Program-made: the position numbers and the translations under genes
Assembly: GCF_011927695.1 (NCBI RefSeq)
Contig: NZ_JAATJE010000002.1
Span: 668,001-732,000, forward strand
DNA from: Sphingomonas jejuensis
Lineage (GTDB): Bacteria > Pseudomonadota > Alphaproteobacteria > Sphingomonadales > Sphingomonadaceae
DNA length: 64,000 bases
Direction of reading: 5' to 3'
Part shown: one piece after another, positions 46,835 to 55,282 of the stretch
Layout: every line of letters begins with the position of its first letter
Numbering within the stretch: the first letter of the stretch is position 1
Notes under the pieces: model-generated
The model's input: the letters and a program-made list of their open reading frames with translations, nothing else
Told to the model about the DNA's origin: nothing
Database searches by the model: none

Positions 46835-47040
46835 TGCCGATCCGCGTCAATCTCGACCGCATGCTGCTCGACCGCCGCATGTCGTTGACCGAGCTCGCCG
46901 GCCGGATCGACCTGACCCTTGCCAACCTGTCCATCCTGAAGACCGGCAAGGCGCGCGCGATCCGCTTTTCCACGCTGGAGGCGATCTGCCAGGCCCTCCA
47001 GTGCCAGCCGGGCGACATCCTGGAGCATGTCGAGGATTAG
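46834..47040 (+). CDS. Small helix-turn-helix regulator (YozG/Cro-C1 type)
   Basis: 68 aa, almost entirely one HTH_26-like domain: MPIRVNLDRMLLDRRMSLTE, LAGRIDLTLANLSILKTGKA, RAIRFSTLEAICQALQCQPG, DILEHVED. The recognition helix is around TLANLSILKTGKA. Its ATG overlaps the stop of the DUF2975 gene by one base, so the pair is co-translated and probably self-regulating. Confidence 0.9.
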   Translation: MPIRVNLDRMLLDRRMSLTELAGRIDLTLANLSILKTGKARAIRFSTLEAICQALQCQPGDILEHVED

Positions 47041-47080
47041 CCCCGGTTGACGATTGCCTTGGTTGAATTCGGGACAGGTG

Positions 47081-47115
47081 TTTTTGCGAAAGTTGCGGAC
47101 TCCGGCACGCAAAAA
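47081..47115. repeat. Inverted repeat upstream of the PEP-CTERM gene
   Basis: TTTTTGCG (47081-47088) and CGCAAAAA (47108-47115), a perfect 8-bp inverted repeat with a 19-bp spacer, in an AT-rich patch 60-95 bp before the PEP-CTERM start codon. It could be an operator, or a weak terminator of the DUF2975/HTH operon. Confidence 0.5.
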
Positions 47116-47133
47116 GCGTATGACCTTCTCGTG

Positions 47134-47169
47134 CTGCATTGGGGAATGCAGAAGCATTCGGGGGGAATG
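47134..47169 (+). promoter_or_regulatory. Tandem hairpins in the leader of the PEP-CTERM gene
   Basis: CTGCATT-GGGG-AATGCAG (47134-47151) is a perfect 7-bp hairpin. It is followed by CATTC-GGGGG-GAATG (47155-47169), whose loop holds the G-rich ribosome binding site 5-10 nt before the ATG at 47175. Together they may limit translation. Confidence 0.4.
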
Positions 47170-47174
47170 TTCAC

Positions 47175-47741
47175 ATGAAATCAGCGATCCTGTTCGCTGG
47201 GCTGGGCCTTTCGACCGGCCTGCTGTCGACGCCGGCCGTGGCCGCACCCGTGCTGTGCAGCACGGGATCGGGCATCAACCTTGTATCGACGGGCTGCTAC
47301 GCCAGCGGGAACGACAGCGAATCCGCGGTCGAGGCCGCGATCCGCGCCGCCACCGGCATCACCACCGACATCACGCTCTACGGAAAGAGCGACGACAATG
47401 CGGGGCTGTTCGCGTTCAATCCCGTCAACCCAGCAAACACCCAGTCGGGCACGTGGGACGTGCTCAACAACAGCGTTCTGATCAGCTTCGTATCCGTCAA
47501 GGCGGCCAACAATTTTGCGGTGTACCAGCTCGGCGGGTCGGGTGCGAATTCGGGCAGCTACAGCTCCAGCGGCCTCCTGACCAACAACGGCCGCAACCAG
47601 GCGGACGTGTCGCACCTGAGCTTCTGGACCGCGCGCGTGGCGGCCGTGCCGGAGCCTGCAACCTGGGCCATGATGATCGCTGGCTTCGGGCTGGTCGGCG
47701 GCGCGATGCGTCGGCGCATCGGAGCGGCCGTCACCGCCTGA
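47175..47741 (+). CDS. PEPxxWA-CTERM sorting domain exoprotein
   Basis: 188 aa. A signal peptide (MKSAILFAGLGLSTGLLSTP) is followed by a secreted domain rich in Asn, Ser and Gly (TLYGKSDDNAGLFAFNPVNP, VSVKAANNFAVYQLGGSG). It ends in the sorting signal VPEPATWAMMIAGFGLVGGA then RRR, the PEPxxWA-CTERM form common in sphingomonads. Such proteins are handled by an exosortase and usually sit with exopolysaccharide on the surface; no exosortase gene is in the window. The central domain is not recognised. Confidence 0.92.
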   Translation: MKSAILFAGLGLSTGLLSTPAVAAPVLCSTGSGINLVSTGCYASGNDSESAVEAAIRAATGITTDITLYGKSDDNAGLFAFNPVNPANTQSGTWDVLNNSVLISFVSVKAANNFAVYQLGGSGANSGSYSSSGLLTNNGRNQADVSHLSFWTARVAAVPEPATWAMMIAGFGLVGGAMRRRIGAAVTA

Positions 47742-47851
47742 TCGCGGTTCGGACCGGGCGAACGGAACGGGTACTGCGACAAGCCGCGGTGGCAAGCGGG
47801 GCGGACCAGGCTATGGTCCGGCCCGTCCTCCTGTCCGGCTGACCTCGCCCG

Positions 47852-48499
47852 TTGCGTCTTCTCTCCCTTCTCCTCTTGATCCTGCTGGCCGCGTGCAGCG
47901 GCGGTGAGCGCAGCGCACCGCGGCCGCGGCGCGACGGGCTGCCGCCCGCGTCGCGCCCCGCGCCGCCGCCGGCGGAGACCGCCGCCTGCCTTGCCGACCT
48001 GCAGGGCCTCGGCGTCCGCTTCAATCCGCTGCCCGACCGCCGCTTCGCCGGGCAATGCACCGCGCTGGGCGCCGTGCAGCTGCTCGACATCGGGCTGCCC
48101 GTCACCAACCTGGGCGCGATGACCTGCCCGGTCGCCCGCACCTTCACCCAGTGGGTCAAGAACGGCATCCAGCCCGCCGCGCGCGAGATCCTGGGCACGG
48201 AGATCGTCCGGCTGGAAAGCATGGGCACCTACAGCTGCCGCACCATCGCCGGCTCGGCTCGCCTGTCGGAACATGCGCTGGCCAACGCGGTCGACATCGC
48301 GGTGTTCGTGATGGCGGACGGCCGGCGGGTGAGCGTGCTGAACGGCTGGGCCGGCGCGTCGGCGGAGGAGCGCGAGTTCTTGGCGGTCGTCCACCGCTCC
48401 GCCTGCCGCCGGTTCCGGACCGTGCTCGGCCCCGACTACAACGCCGCGCACCGCGACCACCTGCACATGGACATGGGGCGCGGTCCCTTCTGCCGGTAA
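47852..48499 (+). CDS. Extensin-like lipoprotein
   Basis: 215 aa. A lipoprotein signal with lipobox (LLSLLLLILLAACSGG) is followed by a Pro/Arg linker (PPASRPAPPPAET) and the extensin-like C-terminal domain (PF06904 type): CTALGAVQLLDIGLPVTNLG, MTCPVARTFTQWVKNGIQPA, SMGTYSCRTIAGSARLSEHA, LANAVDIAVFVMADGRRVSV and YNAAHRDHLHMDMGRGPFC. The His/Asp/His pattern (SEHAxxxAxD ... DHLHxD) resembles metal-dependent peptidoglycan peptidases, so cell-wall binding or cleavage is likely. TTG start; no better start is available. Confidence 0.88.
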   Translation: MRLLSLLLLILLAACSGGERSAPRPRRDGLPPASRPAPPPAETAACLADLQGLGVRFNPLPDRRFAGQCTALGAVQLLDIGLPVTNLGAMTCPVARTFTQWVKNGIQPAAREILGTEIVRLESMGTYSCRTIAGSARLSEHALANAVDIAVFVMADGRRVSVLNGWAGASAEEREFLAVVHRSACRRFRTVLGPDYNAAHRDHLHMDMGRGPFCR

Positions 48500-48535
48500 C
48501 TGGACCGTCGCATCAAAGCCGCTAGAAGCGCGGCC

Positions 48536-49399
48536 ATGACCAGAACCAGAGTTCCCGCGCGGGTCTACCCCAGCGCCGCCGAAGCCGCAGGCGAAGCCAA
48601 GCAGCAGATCACCCACACGCCGCAGACCGAGCATCCGGCCTACAAGCTCGCCTTCCAGGACAACGACTTCCTGCTGCGCGACGACCTTCGCCCCGTCCGC
48701 TTCCAGCTCGAGCTGCTGAAGCCCGAACTGCTGCTCGACGAGGCGCAGATCGGCTCCACCTTCGTGTTCTACGGCTCCGCGCGCATTCCGGAGCCGGACA
48801 AGGCGCAGGCGCTGCTCGACCTCGCCACCGACGACGATGGCCGCCGCATCGCCGAAAGCCTTGTCGCCAAGTCGCGCTATTACGACGTCGCCCGCCGGCT
48901 GGCGCAGATGGCGTCGGGCATGGAGCGCGATACGGAGGGCAAGCGCCACTTCGTCGTATGCTCGGGCGGCGGCCCGTCGATCATGGAGGCGGCCAACCGC
49001 GGCGCGCAGGACGTCGGCGCCGAGTCGATCGGCCTCAACATCCTGCTGCCGCACGAACAGGCGCCCAACCTCTACGTCACGCCGTCGCTCTCCTTCCAGT
49101 TCCACTATTTCGCGCTTCGCAAGATGCACTTCCTGCTGCGCGCCCGCGCCGTGGCGGTGTTCCCGGGCGGGTTCGGCACGTTCGACGAAATGTTCGAGCT
49201 CCTGACGCTTATCCAGACGGGCAAGGTCGCGCCCATCCCGATCCTGCTGTTCGGGCGGGAGTTCTGGGAGCGGGTCGTCAATTTCGATGCGCTCGCCGAC
49301 GAAGGCGTGGTGTCGCGCCGCGACCTCGGCCTGTTCCGCTATGTGGACACGCCGGAGGAAGCCTGGGCGCATGTGCAGGACTGGTACGCAGAGGATTGA
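48536..49399 (+). CDS. LOG family protein, long form
   Basis: 287 aa. Second Lonely-Guy-type protein in the window but from a different subgroup: a long N-terminal region (about 75 residues, including KLAFQDNDFLLRDDLRPVRF) precedes the Rossmann core. The signature is VFPGGFGTFDEMFELLTLIQ, with FYGSARIPEPDKAQ at the first strand and VCSGGGPSIMEAANRGAQDV in the middle. Likely a nucleotide-base-releasing or nucleotide-binding protein; the substrate is unproven. Monocistronic, 36 bp after the extensin-like gene. Confidence 0.9.
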   Translation: MTRTRVPARVYPSAAEAAGEAKQQITHTPQTEHPAYKLAFQDNDFLLRDDLRPVRFQLELLKPELLLDEAQIGSTFVFYGSARIPEPDKAQALLDLATDDDGRRIAESLVAKSRYYDVARRLAQMASGMERDTEGKRHFVVCSGGGPSIMEAANRGAQDVGAESIGLNILLPHEQAPNLYVTPSLSFQFHYFALRKMHFLLRARAVAVFPGGFGTFDEMFELLTLIQTGKVAPIPILLFGREFWERVVNFDALADEGVVSRRDLGLFRYVDTPEEAWAHVQDWYAED

Positions 49400-49420
49400 G
49401 GGCGGCGGCGGGCGCCGCCG

Positions 49421-50635
49421 TCAGGTCACGCGCGCCTTTTCGGCATAGCGGGCCGCACGCCAGCGCCCGTCGGCCATGATCGCGCCCAGCGTCTCGGTCG
49501 CCCGCCACACATCCTCGAAGCCGGTGTAGAGCGGCGTCAGGCCGAACCGCAGCACGTCCGGCGTCCGGAAGTCGCCGATCACCCCGGCCTCGATCAGCGC
49601 GCTGTTGATCGGCCAGGCCTCGGGGTGGCGAAAGCTGATGTGCGATCCGCGCCCGGCGGGATCGACGGGCGTGATGCAGTGGAGCCCCGCCGCCTCGCCG
49701 CGGGCGCGGAACAGATCGAACAGCGCGGCCGATTTCGCCTCCAGCGCCGCCATCGTCACGCCGTCAAAGGTCGCGATGCCGGCCTCCAGCGCCATCAGGC
49801 CCAGCACCGGCGGGGTTCCGCACAGCCAGCGGTCGATGCCGTCGGCCGGGCGGTAATCGTCGGTGAAGGCGAACGGCTCGGCATGGCCGAACCAGCCTGA
49901 CAGGGGATTGGCGAGCCGCGCCTGGTGCCGCTCTGCCACGAACAGGAAGGCCGGCGCGCCCGGCCCGCCGTTCAGATATTTGTACCCGCAGCCGACGGCC
50001 AGGTCCGCGCCCGCGCCGTTAAGGTCCACCGCCACCGCCCCCACCGAATGGCTGAGGTCCCACAGCACGGTTGCGCCCATGTCGTGCGCGGCCGCCGTCA
50101 CCGCCGCCATGTCGAACCGCCGGCCGGAGGTATAATGCACGTGCGTAAGGAGAAGGAGCGCGGTGTCCGCGTCCAGCGCGTCCGCGATGTCGTCGCGCGC
50201 CACCACCCGCAGCCGCGCGCCCGGCACGGCGGCGACCGCGCCCTCCGCGACATGCAGGTCGGTCGGGAAATTGCCCGCCTCGCTCAGCACGGTGGTGCGC
50301 CCGCCCGCCGCCCGCAGCGCGGCCACGATCAGCTTGTAAAGGTTGGCGCTGGTCGAATCGCATGCGATCACCTCGCCCGGCGCGGCGCCGATCAACGGCG
50401 CGATGCGATCACCGATGCGGCGCGGCGCCTCGACCCAGCCCTCGTTCCAGCTGCGGATCAGTCGATTTCCCCAGGCGGTCTCCACCCCCGCCGCCATCGC
50501 GCCCGGCGTGGTCGCGGGCAGCGCGCCCAGCGAATTGCCGTCCAGGTAGATGACGTCCGGTGGCAGCCGGAACCGCGCGCGGACGCCGCCCAGCGGATCG
50601 CGCGCATCCGCGGCCCGGGCCTCGTCGCGGGTCAT
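49421..50635 (-). CDS. kynU: Kynureninase
   Basis: 404 aa PLP enzyme cleaving kynurenine to anthranilate and alanine in tryptophan breakdown. Seen: FRLPPDVIYLDGNSLGALPA, TSANLYKLIVAALRAAGGRT, LLLTHVHYTSGRRFDMAAVT, WDLSHSVGAVAVDLNGAGAD and the PLP-lysine motif GCGYKYLNGGPGAPAFLFVA. The start at 50635 overlaps the stop of the upstream hydrolase by ATGA. Tryptophan dioxygenase is not in the window. Likely a two-gene catabolic operon. Confidence 0.95.
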   Translation of the reverse strand: MTRDEARAADARDPLGGVRARFRLPPDVIYLDGNSLGALPATTPGAMAAGVETAWGNRLIRSWNEGWVEAPRRIGDRIAPLIGAAPGEVIACDSTSANLYKLIVAALRAAGGRTTVLSEAGNFPTDLHVAEGAVAAVPGARLRVVARDDIADALDADTALLLLTHVHYTSGRRFDMAAVTAAAHDMGATVLWDLSHSVGAVAVDLNGAGADLAVGCGYKYLNGGPGAPAFLFVAERHQARLANPLSGWFGHAEPFAFTDDYRPADGIDRWLCGTPPVLGLMALEAGIATFDGVTMAALEAKSAALFDLFRARGEAAGLHCITPVDPAGRGSHISFRHPEAWPINSALIEAGVIGDFRTPDVLRFGLTPLYTGFEDVWRATETLGAIMADGRWRAARYAEKARVT

Positions 50636-51525
50636 GGCCGCGCCGTCCGCCCGGTCGCCCGCTCGATCGCCGCCACCGTGCGCGCCCAGGCGGCCGTGGT
50701 CGGCGCGACCAGCTCGACATGACCTGTGCCAGGCACGATCTCCACCGCCACCCGGTCGCCCGCCGCGCGCATGTCGCGCTGGTATCCGGTTGCGAAATCG
50801 GTCGGGATGATGCGGTCGGCATCGCCGTTGACCAGCGTCTGCGGCACGCCCAGCGGCGCCAGCCGCGGGATGGAGATGTCGGCGAGCGGATCGGCCCGAC
50901 CCGTGCTGATCAGGGCTCGGACCGGCTCGGGGCCGCAGCCCTGCGTCTCCGCTGTGGCCCGCGCCAGATCGGGCAGACCGCCCAGGCTGACGACATGCGC
51001 GATCGGCAGCGGGTCGGCGGTCCTCAGCGCGCTTCCAGCCGGCAGGCGAGGTCGTCCGGCCAGCCACAGCGCCAGGTGCCCGCCCGCGCTGTGCCCCACC
51101 GCCACGATCCGGCCCGTGTCGAGCCCCAGCCGCGGCCCGTCCGTTCTGAGGCGGTCCGCCGCGGCGGCCACGTCCTGGAAGGTGCCGGGATAGCCGCCGC
51201 CCGGCCGATCGACGCCGCGATAATCGATGTTCCACACGGCAAAGCCGCGGGCACGCAGGTCGGCGGCGATCGGGTTCATGATGCTGCGGTCGGCGATCGC
51301 GGTGGTCCAGCATCCGCCGTGCACCATCAGGACGGTCGGGTGCGGACCGGGCCCGGCGGGACGCCAGAGGTCGATCCGCTGCATCTCGTCGGTGCCATAG
51401 GAGATCGTCTGGTCGGGCGCACCCTGCGGCATCGCGGCCAGATCGTCCCAGGTCATCGGCGTCGGCGCCGCCGTCATCGCGGCGCAGCCGGGCAGCAGCA
51501 GGATGGGGAGGAGAGTGAGGCGCAT
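50632..51525 (-). CDS. Exported alpha/beta hydrolase, candidate kynurenine formamidase
   Basis: 297 aa from ATG 51525. The N-terminus carries a lipoprotein-type signal (LTLLPILLLPGCAAMTAAP). The fold shows VLMVHGGCWTTAIADRS (the HGGxW oxyanion motif of AFMID-type kynurenine formamidases), VAVGHSAGGHLALWLAGRP (nucleophile), TLVNGDADRIIPTDFATGYQ (acid) and GTGHVELVAPTTAAWA (His). ATGA overlap with kynU supports action on N-formylkynurenine, but export to the envelope would be odd for a cytoplasmic pathway. Function is inference. Confidence 0.8.
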   Translation of the reverse strand: MRLTLLPILLLPGCAAMTAAPTPMTWDDLAAMPQGAPDQTISYGTDEMQRIDLWRPAGPGPHPTVLMVHGGCWTTAIADRSIMNPIAADLRARGFAVWNIDYRGVDRPGGGYPGTFQDVAAAADRLRTDGPRLGLDTGRIVAVGHSAGGHLALWLAGRPRLPAGSALRTADPLPIAHVVSLGGLPDLARATAETQGCGPEPVRALISTGRADPLADISIPRLAPLGVPQTLVNGDADRIIPTDFATGYQRDMRAAGDRVAVEIVPGTGHVELVAPTTAAWARTVAAIERATGRTARP

Positions 51526-51680
51526 CGTCCCGACTGTCCGCACGAAGGCATGCGGGTCAAGGCCGATGGGCCGATCGATGGCCGATCAGCTCCACCACGC
51601 GACCCGGACGGACCCGGCGACGGGCAGGGCCGCGCCAGCCATGCGGGCCGAGACGACCCGATGCCGGCGCGCGGCGGTCG

Positions 51681-52367
51681 TTACTTGGTCAGGCCCTGGT
51701 CGGCCGCGCGCTCCTGCGCGGCGTCGTCCTGGCTGGGGGCGCCGGGGGCGGGTGTCGCCTCAGACGAGTTGACGTCCGCCGCCTTCTGGCCGCCGGTCGG
51801 CGCTGCCTCGGCGCCTTCGGCCGCGGAGTCGGCCGCCGGCACCGCCGCCGGCAGCGGCGCGGGCGCGTCGCTCTGCTGGTTCAGATAGGCGATGATGTTG
51901 GCGCGGTCCTGCGGATCGCTGAGGCCGGCGAAGGTCATCTTGGTGCCTTCGGCGTAACGGCGCGGCGAGGTCAGCCACTCGTCCATCGCTTCCCAGGTCC
52001 AGGTGCCCGGAACCGCCTTCAGCGCTTCGGAATAGGCAAAGCCGGGAACATGGCCGTGCGGCTTGAACATCGCGCCCCACAGGTTGGGCCCGATGCCGTT
52101 CGGCCCGCCCTTGGTGGCGTTGTGGCAGGCGGCGCACTTGGCGAACACCTGCTCGCCCTTGGCGACGTCCGCATTGGCCAGGCGATTGGCGATCGGCTCA
52201 ACCGCGGCGGCACCGCCCGCGCCCTCTTCGACCACGCCCTCGATCGGGTAGCCCATCGTCTCCGGACGTTCGGAATGGAACGCTTCGGAGGCCACGATGC
52301 CGGATCCGAGCGCGACGATCCCGGCGGCAAGAACCCATCCCGCGATCGTGTTGGTGCGATTGTCCAT
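51681..52367 (-). CDS. Membrane-anchored class I cytochrome c (CycM-like)
   Basis: 228 aa. The uncleaved N-terminal anchor (IAGWVLAAGIVALGSGIVAS) is followed by the haem domain: EQVFAKCAACHNATKGGPNG (CAACH), GPNLWGAMFKPHGHVPGFAY and the Met ligand in YAEGTKMTFAGLSDPQDRAN. It ends in a 50-residue Ala/Pro/Glu-rich tail. Such cytochromes carry electrons from the bc1 complex to cytochrome c oxidase while tethered to the membrane. The start at 52367 (MDNRTNTIAGW) is typical of alphaproteobacterial CycM; the open frame upstream is not. Divergent from pheA. Confidence 0.92.
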   Translation of the reverse strand: MDNRTNTIAGWVLAAGIVALGSGIVASEAFHSERPETMGYPIEGVVEEGAGGAAAVEPIANRLANADVAKGEQVFAKCAACHNATKGGPNGIGPNLWGAMFKPHGHVPGFAYSEALKAVPGTWTWEAMDEWLTSPRRYAEGTKMTFAGLSDPQDRANIIAYLNQQSDAPAPLPAAVPAADSAAEGAEAAPTGGQKAADVNSSEATPAPGAPSQDDAAQERAADQGLTK

Positions 52368-52501
52368 GACGCGCTTTGAAACCCTTGCCGCGAGAAGAGG
52401 ATGTAATGCCTGAGAGGGAGGCGCGGTTTCCATAGAAGCGGCGCTTTCGCTCCGCAAGCCGGGCTTGCGCGCGGCGGCACCCGCTGCCTTAAGGCGGGTC
52501 G

Positions 52502-53389
52502 ATGGAGAGCTACGCCCCGCCTGCCCGCATCCTGGTCGACGCGCTGACGGCGGCGGCGGCCGCCGATCCCGCCCGCGCCATTGCCTTTCAGGGCGCGCCG
52601 GGCGCCAATTCGCACCTTGCCGTGCGCGAACACGATGCCGCGGCGCTGCCGCTTCCCTGCTTCTCGTTCGAGGATGCGGTCGATGCGGTGCGCGACGGGC
52701 GGGCGGAGCGCGCCATGCTGCCCATCGAGAATTCGCTGCACGGCCGGGTCGCCGACCTCCACTTCCTGCTGCCCGAATCGGGGCTGTCGATCGTGGCCGA
52801 ACATTTCCTGCGCATCCGCCACTGCCTGATCGGCCATGCCGGGGGCGACGTGCGCGAGGTTTTGAGCCACCCGCAGGCGCTCGGCCAGTGCCGGCACTGG
52901 CTGCGCGCGCGGGGCATCCGGCCGGTGCCGCATGCCGACACCGCCGGCGCCGCGGCGGCGGTGGCGGCGTCGGGCGACCGACATGTCGCCGCCATCGCCC
53001 CTGCGCTCGCGGCCGAGCTCTACGGGCTCGATCTGCTGGCCGAGGGGATCGAGGATGCCGCGCACAACACCACGCGCTTCCTGGTGCTCGCCCGCGACGC
53101 GGCGGCGGCCGTCGACGGTCCCGCGATGACCAGCCTGATGTTCGCCGTGCGCAACGTGCCCGCCGCGCTGTTCAAGGCGCTGGGCGGCTTTGCCACCAAC
53201 GGCGTCAACATGACCAAGCTGGAAAGCTACCAGCGCGAAGGCAGCTTCGCGCCGTCCGAATTCTACGCCGACATCGAAGGTCGCCCGGGCGACCCCGGCG
53301 TCGACCGCGCGCTGGAGGAGCTGGCCTTCCACAGCAAGTGGGTGCGCCTGCTCGGCAGCTATCCGCAGGCGCGCGCCCGCACCTACTGA
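52502..53389 (+). CDS. pheA: Prephenate dehydratase
   Basis: 295 aa monofunctional enzyme of phenylalanine synthesis (no chorismate mutase domain). Catalytic half: IAFQGAPGANSHLAVREHD, MLPIENSLHGRVADLHFLLP and the conserved TRF in DAAHNTTRFLVLARDA. The C-terminal ACT domain (SLMFAVRNVPAALFKALGGF, NMTKLESYQREGSFAPSEFY) binds Phe for feedback inhibition; the alphaproteobacterial ESYQ replaces the enteric ESRP. AAGGCGGG precedes the ATG. Its 3' end overlaps the convergent nudC by 7 bp. Confidence 0.95.
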   Translation: MESYAPPARILVDALTAAAAADPARAIAFQGAPGANSHLAVREHDAAALPLPCFSFEDAVDAVRDGRAERAMLPIENSLHGRVADLHFLLPESGLSIVAEHFLRIRHCLIGHAGGDVREVLSHPQALGQCRHWLRARGIRPVPHADTAGAAAAVAASGDRHVAAIAPALAAELYGLDLLAEGIEDAAHNTTRFLVLARDAAAAVDGPAMTSLMFAVRNVPAALFKALGGFATNGVNMTKLESYQREGSFAPSEFYADIEGRPGDPGVDRALEELAFHSKWVRLLGSYPQARARTY

Positions 53390-54234
53390 CCGGCCAGCCA
53401 GGCCGCCATCAGGCTGTGCGCGATCGCATAAGGCGGCGGCACGCCGAACGCGGCGTCGGGCGCGCCCGCCATCGCGGCGGCCAGCGCCGCGCGGCTGAAC
53501 CAGCGCGCATCCTCCAGCTCCGTCCGGTCCACGGTGATGTGCCGGTCGGCGACGGTCGCGATGCAGCCGATCATCAGCGATGACGGAAAGGGCCAGGGCT
53601 GGCTGGCGACATAGCGCACATGGGTGGCGACCACGCCCGCTTCCTCCTTCAGCTCGCGCGCGACCGCTTCCTCGATCGCTTCGCCCGGCTCCAGGAACCC
53701 GGCGAGCGCGGAATAGCGGCCGGGAGGGAAGGCCGGCTGCCTGCCCAGCAGCACGTCGCCGCCATGCTCCGCCAGCATGATCACGACCGAATCGGTGCGC
53801 GGGAAATGCTCGGCCCCGCATGCGGCGCAGGCCCGCGCCCAGCCGGCGCGGATCGGGTGCGTTTTGCCGCCGCAGGTGGCGCAAAAGCCGTGCCGCGCGT
53901 GCCAGTCCACCAGGCTGCGGGCGAGCGCATAGGTCGCCGCCTCGTCAGGCGGCATGCGATCGAGGAGCGCCGACAGCCCCGACGTACGCCGCGCCGCGCC
54001 GCGCTCCCCGGACAGCAGGGCGAAGCGGGCTATGCCGTTGATAAAGCCCAGAAACGCCAGCGGCTCGCCCTCCGGCTCGACCCAGGCAAGGCGCCCGTCC
54101 TCGTCCAGAACGGGGTCCAGCAGCGTCAACTTGGCCATCAACGACCCCGGCGCGCGCGCCAGCGCCGCCACTCGCTCGGGATCTGCCCGGAGGTGATCCG
54201 CCCGGTCGAGCGGCGACCCGGTGAAGCCGATCAT
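53383..54234 (-). CDS. nudC: NAD(+) diphosphatase (Nudix), NudC type
   Basis: 283 aa. Cleaves NADH/NAD to NMN and AMP and can remove NAD caps from RNA. The zinc ribbon is CATCGGKTHPIRAGWARACA with CGAEHFPR (two CxxC pairs). The Nudix box is complete (GFLEPGEAIEEAVARELKEE then AGV), and the NADH-specific SQPWPFPSSLMIG follows. The start at 54234 (MIGFTGSP) overlaps the mutY stop by ATGA. Second gene of the mutY-nudC operon. Confidence 0.94.
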   Translation of the reverse strand: MIGFTGSPLDRADHLRADPERVAALARAPGSLMAKLTLLDPVLDEDGRLAWVEPEGEPLAFLGFINGIARFALLSGERGAARRTSGLSALLDRMPPDEAATYALARSLVDWHARHGFCATCGGKTHPIRAGWARACAACGAEHFPRTDSVVIMLAEHGGDVLLGRQPAFPPGRYSALAGFLEPGEAIEEAVARELKEEAGVVATHVRYVASQPWPFPSSLMIGCIATVADRHITVDRTELEDARWFSRAALAAAMAGAPDAAFGVPPPYAIAHSLMAAWLAGQ

Positions 54235-55256
54235 GCCGCCACCGCCTTTCTGAACAATGTCGGCAACCCCGCCTCCGCGATCCGGTCGATCGGCCACCAG
54301 GTGCCTCCCTCGAATGCCGGCGGCGGCGCCGCCTCCATGACCTGCAACGACAACTCGAAATGCGTGAACACGTGCCGCACCGCTGCACCGCGGCCCTGCC
54401 AGTCTGCCGCGAAGGGCGCGCCCGCGTCGCCGGGCGGCGCGTCGGCGAAGGGGCCGGTAGGCAGCGCCATCATTCCGGCGAGCAACCCGCGATCGGGACG
54501 GCGCACCAGCAGGATCGATCCCGCGCGCTCGACCCGGAAGGCGCTGGCGAAGCGCCTCGGCTTAGCGATCTTCGCCGCCTTCACCGGAAAGCGTTCCGGC
54601 GCGCCGCTCGCCCGTCCCGCGCAGAGCAGGTGCAGCGGGCAGATCATGCATTTGGGGGAGCGCGGCGTGCAGATGGTCGCGCCGAGGTCCATCATTGCCT
54701 GCGCGTAATCGCCGGGCCGGCGGTCCGGCGTCAGCGTCGCGGCGAGCGTGCGGAGCCGCGCCTTTGCACCCGGCAGCGGATCGGCGACGGCGAACAGCCG
54801 CGACACGACCCGTTCGATGTTGCCGTCGACCACGGTCGCCGGCCGGTCAAAGGCGATCGCCGCGACGGCGGCCGCGGTGTAGTCACCGATCCCGGGGAGG
54901 TCGCGCAGCGCCGCCTCCGTGTCCGGGAAGCCGGCACCGCCTTGCGTCACGGCGCGCGCGCAGGCCAGGAGGTTGCGGGCGCGGGCATAGTAGCCGAGGC
55001 CCGCCCAGGCGGCCATGACGTCGTCGTCGCGCGCGGCGGCCAGCGCCTCCACCGTCGGCCAGCGTTCCAGGAAGCGCCTGAAAAATGGCGCCGCGGCGAC
55101 GGTGGTGGTCTGCTGCAGCATCACCTCCGACAGCCACACGGCATAAGGGTCCGGCGGCGGGGCGCCCGGCGGGCTGCGCCAGGCAAGGGCGCGCGCGTGA
55201 CGATCATACCAGGCAAGCAGCTGCGGGGCGACCGCGTCGGGCGTGTCGACGAGCAT
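54231..55256 (-). CDS. mutY: A/G-specific adenine glycosylase MutY
   Basis: 341 aa. Removes adenine mispaired with 8-oxoguanine. Helix-hairpin-helix LPGIGDYTAAAVAAIAFDRP with catalytic Asp in ATVVDGNIERVVSRLF, and the 4Fe-4S cysteines in CTPRSPKCMICPLHLLC (C-x6-C-x2-C-x5-C). The C-terminal Nudix-like domain reads FRVERAGSILLVRRPDRGLL and ends HVFTHFELSLQVMEAAPPPA. Start ATG 55256 (MLVDTPDAVAP). Divergent from the DUF721 gene, only 26 bp apart. Confidence 0.95.
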   Translation of the reverse strand: MLVDTPDAVAPQLLAWYDRHARALAWRSPPGAPPPDPYAVWLSEVMLQQTTTVAAAPFFRRFLERWPTVEALAAARDDDVMAAWAGLGYYARARNLLACARAVTQGGAGFPDTEAALRDLPGIGDYTAAAVAAIAFDRPATVVDGNIERVVSRLFAVADPLPGAKARLRTLAATLTPDRRPGDYAQAMMDLGATICTPRSPKCMICPLHLLCAGRASGAPERFPVKAAKIAKPRRFASAFRVERAGSILLVRRPDRGLLAGMMALPTGPFADAPPGDAGAPFAADWQGRGAAVRHVFTHFELSLQVMEAAPPPAFEGGTWWPIDRIAEAGLPTLFRKAVAA

Positions 55257-55282
55257 GGGTCGGCTATGGCATGGAGCAGGAA

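Noticed and set aside
51561-51586. Three near-tandem copies of GGCCGAT.
   Set aside because: Too short and irregular to call a repeat array; no function indicated.
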